Shown: positions 36,108 to 45,152 of the stretch, piece after piece
Numbering within the stretch: position 1 is the first letter of the stretch
How the letters are laid out: the number at the start of each line of letters is the position of its first letter
Assembly (NCBI GenBank): GCA_910574865.1
Contig: CAJTDN010000002.1
Span: forward strand, 62,001 to 126,000
DNA length: 64,000 bases
Source: Lachnospiraceae bacterium
Lineage (GTDB): Bacteria; Bacillota; Clostridia; Lachnospirales; Lachnospiraceae
Direction: 5' to 3'
The notes under the pieces: model-generated
Told to the model about the DNA's origin: nothing
The model's database searches: none
The model's input: the letters and a program-made list of their open reading frames with translations, nothing else
Translations under genes and position numbers: made by a program

Positions 36108-36839
36108 TTACTGCCTTTTCATCTGCCGCAAAAAGAAGTACACCGCGAGCGCGACGGCTGCCGCCGCATAACCGAGCACCCACCAGACATGCGGGAAGAT
36201 TCCCGAAAAATCACCGTTTAGCACGGCCCGCTCCATCTCCACCGCGTGGACGAAGGGCAGTACGTTCGCTATTTTCCTGAAAATCCCGCCCACGAGGTCA
36301 AGGTCGAACCACACGCCGGAGAGCCATGCCGTGAGGTTGGTCAGCAGCGCCCCGCAAATGCCGCCCACCTGCTTCACGCCCAGCGCGCTGCCAAAAAGCA
36401 GGCCCAGGGCGATGAAAAATAATGACACCGGACAAAGGAACAGTACCGCGTACAAAATTGTCAACGTGACCGGCAAGCCAAGCAAAATGGCCGCGACATA
36501 GCAAACCGCGCCCTGCGCCAGCGCGATTGGCAAAACCGGCAGAGCGTACCCGAAAATAAAGTCCGGCGCGCTCAGCGGGGTCGTGTAAAGCCGTTGTAAA
36601 AACGCGCTTTCCCGGTCCTTCGCCAGCAGCGTGGCGGAAAACAGCGTCATAAAGGAAAGTCCGAACACCGTGATGCCCGGCGTAAGACTTCCAATCTCAA
36701 ATAGGCTCACCGGGATGTTCGCTTGTATCGCGGAAAGTAAAAAAATCAAGACAAGCGGAAATCCCAATCCGAACCCCAGATTCAACGGGTCGCGTAAAAT
36801 CTCCTTTGCCGTCCTTCCGGAAAAAATCAAAATCCTCAT
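36108..36839 (-). CDS. ABC-2 type transporter permease
   Basis: The 243-residue protein has six predicted membrane helices and the ABC-2 layout (FGLSFMTLFSATLLAKDRES, AFLQRLYTTPLS after helix 2, and a C-terminal helix ending VYFFLRQMKRQ). It lies downstream of the ATPase gene, with which it should form an efflux pump of the daunorubicin type. GAGGAGG precedes the ATG. Its ATPase partner has a nonsense codon. Confidence 0.9.
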   Translation of the reverse strand: MRILIFSGRTAKEILRDPLNLGFGLGFPLVLIFLLSAIQANIPVSLFEIGSLTPGITVFGLSFMTLFSATLLAKDRESAFLQRLYTTPLSAPDFIFGYALPVLPIALAQGAVCYVAAILLGLPVTLTILYAVLFLCPVSLFFIALGLLFGSALGVKQVGGICGALLTNLTAWLSGVWFDLDLVGGIFRKIANVLPFVHAVEMERAVLNGDFSGIFPHVWWVLGYAAAAVALAVYFFLRQMKRQ

Positions 36840-36927
36840 CTCGTTACCTCCTCGTATGTCCTGGCATTCGCAAAAAAACGCAACATGGCGACAGCAGCTT
36901 TTTCAAATGCATGGCAGTTCCTTATTC

Positions 36928-37653
36928 CTACACGGTTTCTTTTACAATCGCTATGAACGCCTCCTCAAAGTCGTCCTTCCCCGCCCGCGCCTTCAATTCC
37001 TCCGCCGTTCCCAGCGCGAGAAGCCGCCCGTCCTTCATGATGCCGACACGGTCGGAAAGAGCCTATGCCTCTTCCATGTAATGCGTGGTCAGTATCATCG
37101 TAATCTTGCCTTTCAACAACCGGATGACATCCCACAAGTCACTCCTGGCCAGCACGTCCAACCCCAGGGTCGGCTCGTCAAGGAACAAGATTTTCGGTTC
37201 TCCTATCAAAGCCATCGCGATACTCAGCCTGCGCTGGTAGCCGCCGGATAATTTTTCCGCTTTCTTTCCAAGCACTTGTGCAAGCCCGAGCCGTTCCGCC
37301 AAATCCGCCGTCTTCTGCTTCCGTTTTTCCCTGGAAAATCCATGGAGGCCGCACATGAACTCCAAATTTTCCCGCACGGTCAAATTGGGCGCGATTGCCG
37401 TCTCCTGCGGCGACACGCCGATGGACTTTTTAACCTCGGCCGTGTTCGAAACAATACTGTTGCCCAAAAGGTACGCGTCCCCGCCTGTCGGCTTCGTCAG
37501 GCAGGAAAGCATCTTAATCGTGGTCGTCTTTCCCGCGCCGTTGACTCCGAGCAGGGAAAACAGCTCCCCCTCGCGCACCGCCAAATCCAGTCCGTCAACG
37601 ACGGTCAAATCCTTGTATTTCTTCGTCAGGTGCTCCGCTTTGATTGCGTCCAT
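36928..37653 (-). pseudogene. ABC transporter ATPase with an in-frame amber codon
   Basis: Residues 1-196 carry Walker A GVNGAGKTT, signature LSGGYQRRL, Walker B ILFLDEPTLGLD and the H-loop LTTHYMEEA. The next codon is TAG (37063-37065). After it the same frame goes on for 44 codons with the expected continuation ALSDRVGIMKDGRLLALGTA and a stop at 36928-36930. One base change (GAG to TAG) explains it. The core ATPase is complete before the stop, so partial function is possible; it may also be a sequencing error. Confidence 0.9.
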
Positions 37654-37683
37654 ACGTCATGTCCGTCCTTCCATTTTTTATAT

Positions 37684-37693
37684 AAGATATCTT
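37684..37693. promoter_or_regulatory. Palindrome in the promoter region of the ABC transporter
   Basis: AAGATATCTT is self-complementary and lies about 30 bp upstream of the ATPase start, next to a TATATAA -10-like box on the minus strand. It may be an operator; the nearby TetR gene (38136-38696) is a candidate regulator. Confidence 0.35.
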
Positions 37694-37923
37694 GTAACTG
37701 CTCGTTAGGTCTGCGCGTTTATTGTGTCCGTTTCAAGAAACCATATGTTGCGCAACGCTTGTTACTTATTATACATAAAAAACAAAATATGTCAATACGT
37801 TTTCATTTTTTTCTTGAAATCACCCCTTTTTTTAGTGGTACAATAAACAAAAGTCGTGCACCACTATTTTTTTAGCAAAATGTAGCGAGGTTGGTTTATA
37901 TTATCGATAGGGAGGTATGACAA

Positions 37924-38091
37924 ATGGAAAAATACGCACTAAATGACGAAGTTTACAACTTCAAACCTTTAGAATTATTCGAACCAGATTCTGATTACCA
38001 GATTGATGAAAAAGAGTTACAAGAAAGTATGCAAAAAAGTAGAGATTTAATCGCCCGAATTCGAAAAAAACGTGTCCTAAAAGAGAAATAA
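37924..38091 (+). CDS. Small charged protein (55 aa), unknown
   Basis: An ATG with GGGAGG at 8 nt opens a 55-codon frame: MEKYALNDEVYNFKPLELFE, then ELQESMQKSRDLIARIRKKR. The DNA is AT-rich next to GC-rich neighbours. The N-terminal half is acidic and the C-terminal half is a basic helix, a layout common in small antitoxins and anti-sigma-like peptides. A TACAAT box preceded by TTGAAA (19-bp spacer) may be its promoter. No known family. Confidence 0.65.
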   Translation: MEKYALNDEVYNFKPLELFEPDSDYQIDEKELQESMQKSRDLIARIRKKRVLKEK

Positions 38092-38102
38092 AAAGCCCTT
38101 GA

Positions 38103-38150
38103 AAAGCATTTGGAACACACCGTTCCCAAATGCTTTCACCTTTTTTTATA
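38103..38150. terminator. Terminator shared by the 55-aa gene and the TetR gene
   Basis: AAAGCATTTGG-AAC ... GTT-CCCAAATGCTTT forms a strong stem followed by CACCTTTTTTT on the plus strand. The minus strand has TTTTTATTT after the stem, so it can stop both converging transcripts. Confidence 0.8.
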
Positions 38151-38696
38151 CCGCGCCTTCATCCCCTCGTACCCGTCCGTCAGCACCCTGCTGATAAATT
38201 CCTCTTCCCACTCCAAATAGGACGTCGCGACCATGGTCGCCACTCCGTGAACATAAATCCACATTTCAAGGTGTAACAGATACGCTTCATCCTCATCGAG
38301 CCCTAAATTTTTTTGAATGAGCGCAACAAACGGCATGACCTCCTCTTTATTTTCCCCCACGTCTTCGTGGGAGCGGTCACGCATGAAAAGCAGTTTAAAA
38401 AGCTCCTTTTCCTCCTTTGCGAAGCGGATGTAAGCCATCCCGCTCGCCTTGTAAGGCGGGTACTTCCCGCTTGCCATGTCTTCCTTCAGATAGGCATGGT
38501 ACAAGTCGTTTGCCGCCCCCATGACCTCCTGCTGCACTTCTTCCATGTTCTTAAACAAGCCGAAAATCGGCTTGACGGAACAGCCAAGCTCCTCGGCCAG
38601 CGCCCTGGCGGTCAGTCCCGCCATTCCTCTTTTTCTCGTCACGTCCAACGCCGCGCGCCTCATCTCGTCCTTCGTAAATTTAAACTTCGGTGGCAT
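38136..38696 (-). CDS. TetR-family regulator
   Basis: The start is the ATG at 38694-38696; the longer frame overlaps the acetyltransferase gene. The 186-residue protein has the TetR helix-turn-helix (MRRAALDVTRKRGMAGLTAR, ALAEELGCSVKPIFGLFKNM) and a WHG/TetR_C-like domain. It overlaps the upstream GNAT gene by 17 nt and is coupled to it. The nearby ABC transporter is a possible target. Confidence 0.88.
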   Translation of the reverse strand: MPPKFKFTKDEMRRAALDVTRKRGMAGLTARALAEELGCSVKPIFGLFKNMEEVQQEVMGAANDLYHAYLKEDMASGKYPPYKASGMAYIRFAKEEKELFKLLFMRDRSHEDVGENKEEVMPFVALIQKNLGLDEDEAYLLHLEMWIYVHGVATMVATSYLEWEEEFISRVLTDGYEGMKARYKKR

Positions 38697-39219
38697 GTTC
38701 CAGCATTCCTTTCTCCATTTCCAATTCCAGACATTTCCATTTCTCGCCAAGAATCGAATAGTACTCCGCGGTTTCCGGCGATGCTTCGCGAAATCCCACG
38801 GCCTTGTAACAATGGCGGGCCGCCGCGTTGTTTTCAAACACGCCGAGCGTGACCTTTTCCACACGCAAAATCTCGAACGCGTACCGGACCGCCAGTGAAA
38901 GCATCTCCTTTCCGACCCCGCGACCCCGTTTTTTCGCGTCCACGATGATGAAGCCGAACCGCAGCACCGTCTTTTCCTTGTCCAGAAAACGCATCATCAA
39001 ATGCCCCGCGATGCCCGCCGTATCGGAATCGTCAAACGCGGTCATGGCAAAAAGTCCGTCATCCTCGGCGTACTCCTCGTAATAGGCATGCAGTTCTTCC
39101 GCGCTGATGGGATAATGGTCGAAACGGTCCGCGCACCATTTATGAAAAGAAACCTCGTCCTTGCACCAATTGACGATATGCCCGGCATCACATTTCTTAT
39201 AAGGCCGTAAATGCAACAT
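38680..39219 (-). CDS. GNAT-family N-acetyltransferase
   Basis: The 179-residue protein has the GNAT pattern: FGFIIVDAKKRGRGVGKEML is the acetyl-CoA loop (RGRGVG) and VEKVTLGVFENNAAARHCYK the C-terminal motif. The substrate could be a ribosomal protein N-terminus, an amine or an antibiotic; the sequence does not tell. It is cotranscribed with a TetR regulator. Confidence 0.9.
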   Translation of the reverse strand: MLHLRPYKKCDAGHIVNWCKDEVSFHKWCADRFDHYPISAEELHAYYEEYAEDDGLFAMTAFDDSDTAGIAGHLMMRFLDKEKTVLRFGFIIVDAKKRGRGVGKEMLSLAVRYAFEILRVEKVTLGVFENNAAARHCYKAVGFREASPETAEYYSILGEKWKCLELEMEKGMLEHATEV

Positions 39220-39344
39220 ATGAATCTTCCTTTCGTTAATCTTTTACAGTTTCCATAGACTCCCTATTTTAATGATGTTGGGAATCCCCATGATACCACA
39301 AATTACCACCCGCTCACGTAATTCTTGTATTATCATGATGTTGC

Positions 39345-39364
39345 GGTCAAAACGCGTTTTGACC
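39345..39364. promoter_or_regulatory. Perfect 20-bp palindrome upstream of the GNAT gene
   Basis: GGTCAAAACGCGTTTTGACC is fully self-complementary and lies 126 bp upstream of the GNAT start codon. It resembles a dimeric repressor site. The rest of 39220-39466 is AT-rich without a gene. Confidence 0.5.
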
Positions 39365-39466
39365 CTGATATCATTACCATATCACGAGTGTTGTGCTTTT
39401 TCAATCATTTTTCATCAATTCATGTAATTTCGATTCATGTAATTTTTCTTTACATACTGCCGCTTT

Positions 39467-40129
39467 TCACAAAACAGTACTCCAAAAGGACGCGCTCTGC
39501 GTTGCCGCGTCACTCACGAAACCGCCAAGCTGCAACACCCAGCCAAGTATCGCCGTTCCCAGCGCCGTACCAAGCTTATTTCCAAAAGACGCCGCCGCGT
39601 TACCCATTCCTACCGCCAAAAAACCGTCACGCCAAAACCCGTACGTAAGAGTGTCCTGCAAAATCGATCCCGTCGGCACGCTTGCAATACCGAACCCGAC
39701 ACCACGTAGCACGCCACCGACATGCAGCATGAACGGCGTATGCGTGATAACCGGAAAAAAGTACCCGACCACCGCAATGAACATCCCCAGAATAATGGTA
39801 TTTCGTTTTCCCAACCTGCCAATAATAAACGCAATCGTCACAAGTAATGCCACCAGCATCGACACCGTATAGATGGACGTAACTGAGCCTTGCAAATCCA
39901 GATTACCGGCCACATGCTCCGCATAATATACAATCGTGCCGCTCGTCGCACCCATCAGGATGTAAACGAGAATCGTCATACCCGTGCAAATCAGCCAATA
40001 CTTATTCGTAAGACCCCGAAAGAATATCGCGAAAAGTTTCCTTCCAACATTTAATTGAAAACTTTTCAATTGTTTCCCTTTCAAAACGATGTTATAATAT
40101 GTGATACCATCTCCCATTGTACAAATCAC
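39467..40129 (-). pseudogene. GPH/MelB-type sugar:cation symporter, C-terminal half only
   Basis: The frame codes six to seven membrane helices typical of the second half of GPH transporters, with FWRDGFLAVGMGNAAASFGN and TALGTAILGWVLQLGG matching the last conserved block. The first six helices and the N-terminal cation motif are missing: the reading frame stops where divergent DNA of a Uma2 remnant begins. The family length is near 450 residues, so half is lost. Confidence 0.82.
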
Positions 40130-40166
40130 TGATTGGATTTTGAAAGCCGAAAAACGAGGAGGTGTT

Positions 40167-40579
40167 ATGATGGCTCAAGCATTAGCACAAGAAAAGTGTC
40201 ATACCATTTATGACATATATTCGCTTCCCGAAGGAGAACGCGCGGAACTGATTGACGGACAAATATACCATATGGCACCACCGAGTCGAAAACATCAGGA
40301 CATTACGGGAGGCTTTTCGGAACCATCAGAGAATATATTCGGGCTAACAACGGATTTTGCCGTCCCTACGTCGCCCCGTTTGCCGTTTTTCTGGACAAAG
40401 ATGAAAAAAATTATGTGGAACCCGACATCTGTGTCATCTGCGATTCCCGAAAGCTGAATAACGATGGGTGTGTCGGGGCTCCTGACTGGATTATCGAAGT
40501 CGTGTCACCTAGCAGCCGTCCGATGGACTATTATAAAAAGCTATTCAAATACCAAACCGCCGGCGTGCGTGAATATTGA
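40167..40579 (+). pseudogene. Uma2-family gene, frameshifted and truncated
   Basis: The ATG with GAGGAGGTG upstream opens MAQALAQEKCHTIYDIYSLP, close to the intact Uma2 at 29626. Near 40310 one base is missing and the frame shifts; the rest continues as FAVFLDKDEKNYVEPDICVI and VGAPDWIIEVVSPSSRPMDY. A TGA replaces the TGG of REYW and the last 35 codons are gone. Confidence 0.9.
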
Positions 40580-40888
40580 AGGGAGAAGGCATTTTCTCCT
40601 ATTCATACGCCCAATTATTAATGGAACCGGAAACTATTACATTGAAGCAGAAACAAGAAACGCATGGACCTGGTGATGGATTATCTGGGCGAACAGTTTG
40701 TAATCGAACTGAAAATCTGGCGTGGCAAGGCCTACCACAAACAAGGCGAAGAACAACTCGCCTCGTATTTAAATGACATCCATTTAAATATAGGTTACAT
40801 GCTGATTTATAATTTTAATCAAGCCAAGATTCCGGGAATCACACATGTCAAAATCGGGGAAACAGAATTAATAGAAGCCATGGTATAG
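40580..40888 (+). pseudogene. AAA-ATPase-like/PD-(D/E)XK nuclease fragment
   Basis: Two pieces in different frames, HFLLFIRPIINGTGNYYIEA and MDLVMDYLGEQFVIELKIWR then GYMLIYNFNQAKIPG, fit the C-terminal PD-(D/E)XK domain of AAA-ATPase-like (DUF1703-type) proteins, where FVIELKIWRG is the active-site strand. The ATPase part is missing and a short deletion near 40660 breaks the frame. It is fused directly to the Uma2 remnant. Confidence 0.75.
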
Positions 40889-40914
40889 AGAACAAGCTCC
40901 ATCTCTTTATCAAA

Positions 40915-40945
40915 CGGTGGCCGTGCGAATGTCGCACGGCCACCG
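40915..40945. repeat. Perfect 14-bp hairpin downstream of the ABC exporter operon
   Basis: CGGTGGCCGTGCGA / TCGCACGGCCACCG with a 3-nt loop. On the minus strand only TTTGAT follows, so it is at best a weak terminator for the exporter operon, which ends at 40997. Confidence 0.75.
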
Positions 40946-40996
40946 GCTCAATACTCATGGCAGATTCCAACAGCCGAAAGTATAACGATATTCATC

Positions 40997-42841
40997 TTAT
41001 GCCACTTCCGACGTTTTCTCGAACTGGCTGTTGTACAACTCCGCATAGAAACCGTTTCTTGCGAGCAGTTCCTCGTGGTTGCCCTGCTCCACGATGTCGC
41101 CGTCCTTCATCACCAGTATCATGTCCGCGTCGCGGATCGTGGACAAGCGGTGCGCGATGACGAAGCTGGTCCGCCCCTTCATCAACGTGTCCATCGCCTT
41201 TTGAATTTGGATTTCCGTTCTCGTGTCGACCGAACTCGTCGCCTCGTCCAGTATCAAAATCTTCGGGTCGGCCAGAATGGCCCTGGCAATCGTCAACAGC
41301 TGCTTCTGCCCCTGCGACACGTTGCTGGCCTCCTCGTTCAATTCCATGTCATAGCCGCCCGGCAGCGTCTGCACGAAACGGTGCACCCGCGCCGCCTTGG
41401 CCGCCTCGACGACCTCCTCGTCCGTGGCGTCAAGCTTCCCGTAACGGATGTTGTCACGGATGCTTCCGTGGAACAACCACGTGTCCTGCAATACCATGCC
41501 GAACATCATGCGCAGCTCGCTGCGGTTGAAATCCTTGACATTGTGCCCGTCTATCAAAATCGCCCCGTCGTTGACGTCATAGAAGCGCATCAAGAGCTTG
41601 ATCATCGTCGTCTTGCCCGCACCGGTCGGGCCGACGATGGCAATCTTCTGGCCTTCTTTCACCTTCGCGCTAAAATCATTGACAATAATCTTATCCTTGT
41701 TATAACCAAAGTGCACGTGGTCGAACTCCACGTTCCCCTGCAGGCCTTCCACCGATACCGGATTTGGCACCGTCTGGTCTTCCTCCTCTTCCTCCAGGAA
41801 CTCGAAGACGCGCTCCGCCGCCGCGGTCGCCGACTGCAGCATGTTGGCCACCTGCGCCATCTGCTGGATGGGCGACGAGAAATTGCGCACATACTGGATG
41901 AAGGACTGGATGTCCCCGACGGAAATGGTGCCGCGGATGGCCAGGTAGCCTCCCAAAATCGCCACACCCACGTAACCCAAATTTCCCACGAAGCCCATCA
42001 GCGGCATCATCAGTCCCGACAGGAACTGGGAACGCCATGCCGAATCGTACAACGTGTTGTTTGCCTCCTCGAACATGGCCAGCACGTCCTCTTCCTTATT
42101 GAACACCTTCACGATGTTGTGTCCGCCGTAAACCTCTTCCACCTGGCCGTTCACCTTGCCCAAGTACTCCTGCTGCCTGCGGAAATATTTTTGCGAACGT
42201 CCCATGATGGCTCCCACCAGCCCCAACGAAAGCGGCAAAATCAAAAGCGCCATCAAGGTCATCGGCACACTGATGGAAATCATCATCACCAGCACGCCAA
42301 TCAGGGTCGTCACGGAAGTCACAATCTGGGTCGCGCACTGGCTCAGACTCTCGCCCACGGTATCCACGTCGTTCGTCACGCGGGAGAGAATCTCGCCGTG
42401 CGTCTTGGTGTCAAAATAATTCATCGGCATGCGGCTGATTTTCTCCGACAATTCCTTGCGGAACTCATATGTCATTTTCTGGGAAACGTCACCCATCATG
42501 TAGCTCTGGATACCCGAGCACAAGCCGCTTATCACGTACAGTCCCAACGTGAAGAATAAAATCTGTCCAATCTTCACGAAATCCATGCCGCTCCCGCCGG
42601 ACACCTGGCTGACCAGCCCGGCAAAGATTTCCGTCGTGGCCATTCCCAAAATCTTCGGACCCACGATGGAAAACAATGTTCCGCAAATGGCAAAAAAGAA
42701 AATGAACCCCAAAAGCACTTTATATTTTGACATATAACGGGCCAGTTTCAAAAGCGTGCCCTTCATGTCCTTGGCTTTCTCACGGCCCGGCACTCCGCCC
42801 TGCTTGTTTCCACCTTTTTTTCCATGCATTTTCTTAGGCAT
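40997..42841 (-). CDS. ABC exporter half-transporter (consensus site subunit)
   Basis: The start is the ATG at 42839-42841, overlapping the upstream exporter gene by 8 nt (ATGCCTAA). The 614-residue protein has six membrane helices and an ATPase with Walker A GPTGAGKTT, signature NVSQGQKQLL, and Walker B ILILDEATSSVD with the catalytic Glu. With its partner it forms a heterodimeric multidrug-type exporter. A basic N-terminal tail (MPKKMHGKKGGNKQG) precedes helix 1. Confidence 0.95.
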   Translation of the reverse strand: MPKKMHGKKGGNKQGGVPGREKAKDMKGTLLKLARYMSKYKVLLGFIFFFAICGTLFSIVGPKILGMATTEIFAGLVSQVSGGSGMDFVKIGQILFFTLGLYVISGLCSGIQSYMMGDVSQKMTYEFRKELSEKISRMPMNYFDTKTHGEILSRVTNDVDTVGESLSQCATQIVTSVTTLIGVLVMMISISVPMTLMALLILPLSLGLVGAIMGRSQKYFRRQQEYLGKVNGQVEEVYGGHNIVKVFNKEEDVLAMFEEANNTLYDSAWRSQFLSGLMMPLMGFVGNLGYVGVAILGGYLAIRGTISVGDIQSFIQYVRNFSSPIQQMAQVANMLQSATAAAERVFEFLEEEEEDQTVPNPVSVEGLQGNVEFDHVHFGYNKDKIIVNDFSAKVKEGQKIAIVGPTGAGKTTMIKLLMRFYDVNDGAILIDGHNVKDFNRSELRMMFGMVLQDTWLFHGSIRDNIRYGKLDATDEEVVEAAKAARVHRFVQTLPGGYDMELNEEASNVSQGQKQLLTIARAILADPKILILDEATSSVDTRTEIQIQKAMDTLMKGRTSFVIAHRLSTIRDADMILVMKDGDIVEQGNHEELLARNGFYAELYNSQFEKTSEVA

Positions 42842-45152
42842 GAGCAATCTCCTCCTTCCCCGTCTTCCTATCCACGAAATCCGCTTCGTCCCGCGCGGCC
42901 CCGCCTCCGGGCATGCCGTCACTTCCGCCCCGCGCCGTCCCCATGTCCGCCGCAAGTTCCGCCTCGGAAAGCTGCGAACTGGCAATCTGCCGGTAAACCT
43001 CGCAAGACTTAAGCAGTTCCTTATGCGTGCCGATTCCGGCAATCTTTCCTTCGTCCAACACGATAATCTGCTCCGCGTGGAGAATCGTGCTAATCCGCTG
43101 CGCCACGATAATCACGGTGCTGTCCGCCGTCTTCTCCTTCAACGCGCGCCGCAGGGCCACGTCCGTCTTATAATCCAATGCCGAAAAACTGTCGTCAAAA
43201 ATGAACACGTCCGGATGCCTGGCGACCGCGCGGGCAATGGACAGACGCTGCTTCTGCCCGCCGGAAACATTGGAACCTCCCTGGGCAATCGGACTTTCAT
43301 AACGCTTGTGCTTCGTCTCGATAAACTCCGTCGCCTGGGCGATGGCCGCCGCCTCCTCCATCTCTTCCTCCGACCCGTCCGAATTGCCAAACATGATGTT
43401 GGACTGGATGGTTCCGGAAAACAGCACGCCCTTTTGCGGCACGTATCCCAACTTGTCACGCAGCGCCTTTTGTGTAAGGTCGCGAACGTCAACGCCGTCC
43501 AGCGTAATCCTTCCTTCCGTCACGTCGTAGAACCTGGGAATCAAGTTAATCACCGTGGACTTGCCACTGCCCGTGCTGCCGATGATGGCCGTCGTCTCGC
43601 CCGGCCTGGCCGCGAAGGAAATATCCTCGATGACATTTTCATCAGCCCCCGGGTACTTGAACGACACATGGTCGAACACCACCTCGCCCCTGGCACTTTC
43701 CGGCAGCGTCTTCGGATCCTTCGGATCATGAATCAGGTTTTCGCTCGTCAACACCTCGTTGACACGGTCGGCCGCCACGGCCGCCCTCGGCAGCATGATG
43801 GAAATCACGCACAGCATCAAGAAGCCCATGATAATCTGCATCGTATACTGGATGAAGGCCATCATGTCCCCGACCTGCATCTGGCCTTTCGTGATGCTGT
43901 CCGCGCCGACCCACATGATGAGGACGGACACGCCGTTCATGACGATGGTCATGGCCGGCATCATGAATGCCATCACGTGGACGACGAACAAGTTCGTCTT
44001 CGTCAAATCCTTGTTGGCCACGTCAAACCGTTCCCTCTCGTGCTCCTCCGTGCTGAACGCCCGAATGACGGGCAGGCCGGTCAGGATTTCCCGCGTCACA
44101 AGGTTCAGGCGATCCACAAGCTTCTGCATGATCTTAAACTTCGGCATCACGAACACGGACATTAAAACCATAATCAGGCCAATCAAAAACACGGCAAGGG
44201 CGATGACCCACAACATCGAAATGTTCGTCTGGAACACCCTCACCAGACCGCCGATGGCCAGAATCGGCGCATAAAGCACGATTCTCAAAATCATCACCGT
44301 CACGCCCTGGATGCGCTGGATGTCGTTCGTGTTCCTGGTAATCAAGGATGCCGTGGAAAACTTGTCAAACTCGTTGCTGGAAAAGGACACCACCTTGTTA
44401 AACACCTCGCGGCGCAAGTCCCGTCCGATTGTCGCCCCCATGCGCGATGCCATGAAACCGACGAAAATGCTTAATATCATGACAAATAATGCCAATGCCA
44501 GCATGCGGCCGCCAACCGAGAACAAATAGTCGAACTGCATCTTTTCCATGTCGATGCCCAAGTCCTCATAAGCGCTCTTTATATAAGTAACCGCCGCCTG
44601 CTCCACGATGGATTCCGGCAATGCCGACATCTGCCCATGGATGCCCTCTATCAACTGCGCGCGTACATCCCCCGGCAAAATCTGTAATATGTCAAACACA
44701 CTTGCGTCGTCCGCCAGCATGCCCTCTGGAATGTTCGCTTTCAGCTGCTCCACGATTTGCCCCACGGTCTCGCTACCGGATTCAAAATTCTCCACCAGCA
44801 TCATCGGAAGGCTCATCTTCCCACGCAATACGGCCAGCCTCTCATCATCCTTTGCCACGTCCTCCTTCAGGACATAAGCTTCTTTCGCATATGACGTGTC
44901 ATCTCTCTCGTACGCCGAGAGCACGTCCTCCTCCTGCTCCTTTGTCAAAAAAAGACAGACCTTCTCCATCTCCTCCACCGAAATCGCGGTCGGCACCGCG
45001 TCGTCGACACCCGACTGCTGAATACCGACATTGACGATGTTGGACGTGTATGCCGGGAGCGACAAGTCACAATACGCCTGCAAGACCAGCAACGCCAGAA
45101 TCACGATGGCATACTTCCAATACCTGCCAATGTACTTGAATAAATTTTTCAT
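42834..45152 (-). CDS. ABC exporter half-transporter with degenerate ATP site and large external loop
   Basis: The 772-residue protein has the exporter fold with an extra external domain of about 180 residues between helices 1 and 2. Its ATPase has GSTGSGKST and NVSGGQKQRLSIARA, but the Walker B ends FIFDDSFSALD: the catalytic Glu is Asp. A degenerate site in one partner and a normal one in the other is the mark of heterodimeric exporters. A MarR gene precedes it with a 4-nt overlap. Confidence 0.95.
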   Translation of the reverse strand: MKNLFKYIGRYWKYAIVILALLVLQAYCDLSLPAYTSNIVNVGIQQSGVDDAVPTAISVEEMEKVCLFLTKEQEEDVLSAYERDDTSYAKEAYVLKEDVAKDDERLAVLRGKMSLPMMLVENFESGSETVGQIVEQLKANIPEGMLADDASVFDILQILPGDVRAQLIEGIHGQMSALPESIVEQAAVTYIKSAYEDLGIDMEKMQFDYLFSVGGRMLALALFVMILSIFVGFMASRMGATIGRDLRREVFNKVVSFSSNEFDKFSTASLITRNTNDIQRIQGVTVMILRIVLYAPILAIGGLVRVFQTNISMLWVIALAVFLIGLIMVLMSVFVMPKFKIMQKLVDRLNLVTREILTGLPVIRAFSTEEHERERFDVANKDLTKTNLFVVHVMAFMMPAMTIVMNGVSVLIMWVGADSITKGQMQVGDMMAFIQYTMQIIMGFLMLCVISIMLPRAAVAADRVNEVLTSENLIHDPKDPKTLPESARGEVVFDHVSFKYPGADENVIEDISFAARPGETTAIIGSTGSGKSTVINLIPRFYDVTEGRITLDGVDVRDLTQKALRDKLGYVPQKGVLFSGTIQSNIMFGNSDGSEEEMEEAAAIAQATEFIETKHKRYESPIAQGGSNVSGGQKQRLSIARAVARHPDVFIFDDSFSALDYKTDVALRRALKEKTADSTVIIVAQRISTILHAEQIIVLDEGKIAGIGTHKELLKSCEVYRQIASSQLSEAELAADMGTARGGSDGMPGGGAARDEADFVDRKTGKEEIAHA

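Noticed and set aside
29264-40972. Shared 12-mer ATGGCAGATTCC at 29264 and 40961
   Set aside because: The similarity does not extend convincingly beyond the 12 bases, so it is not counted as a repeat copy.
41075-44165. Two long plus-strand frames (nearly 500 codons each)
   Set aside because: They are antisense shadows of the two ABC exporter genes, with His/Arg/Leu-rich composition and no ribosome sites.
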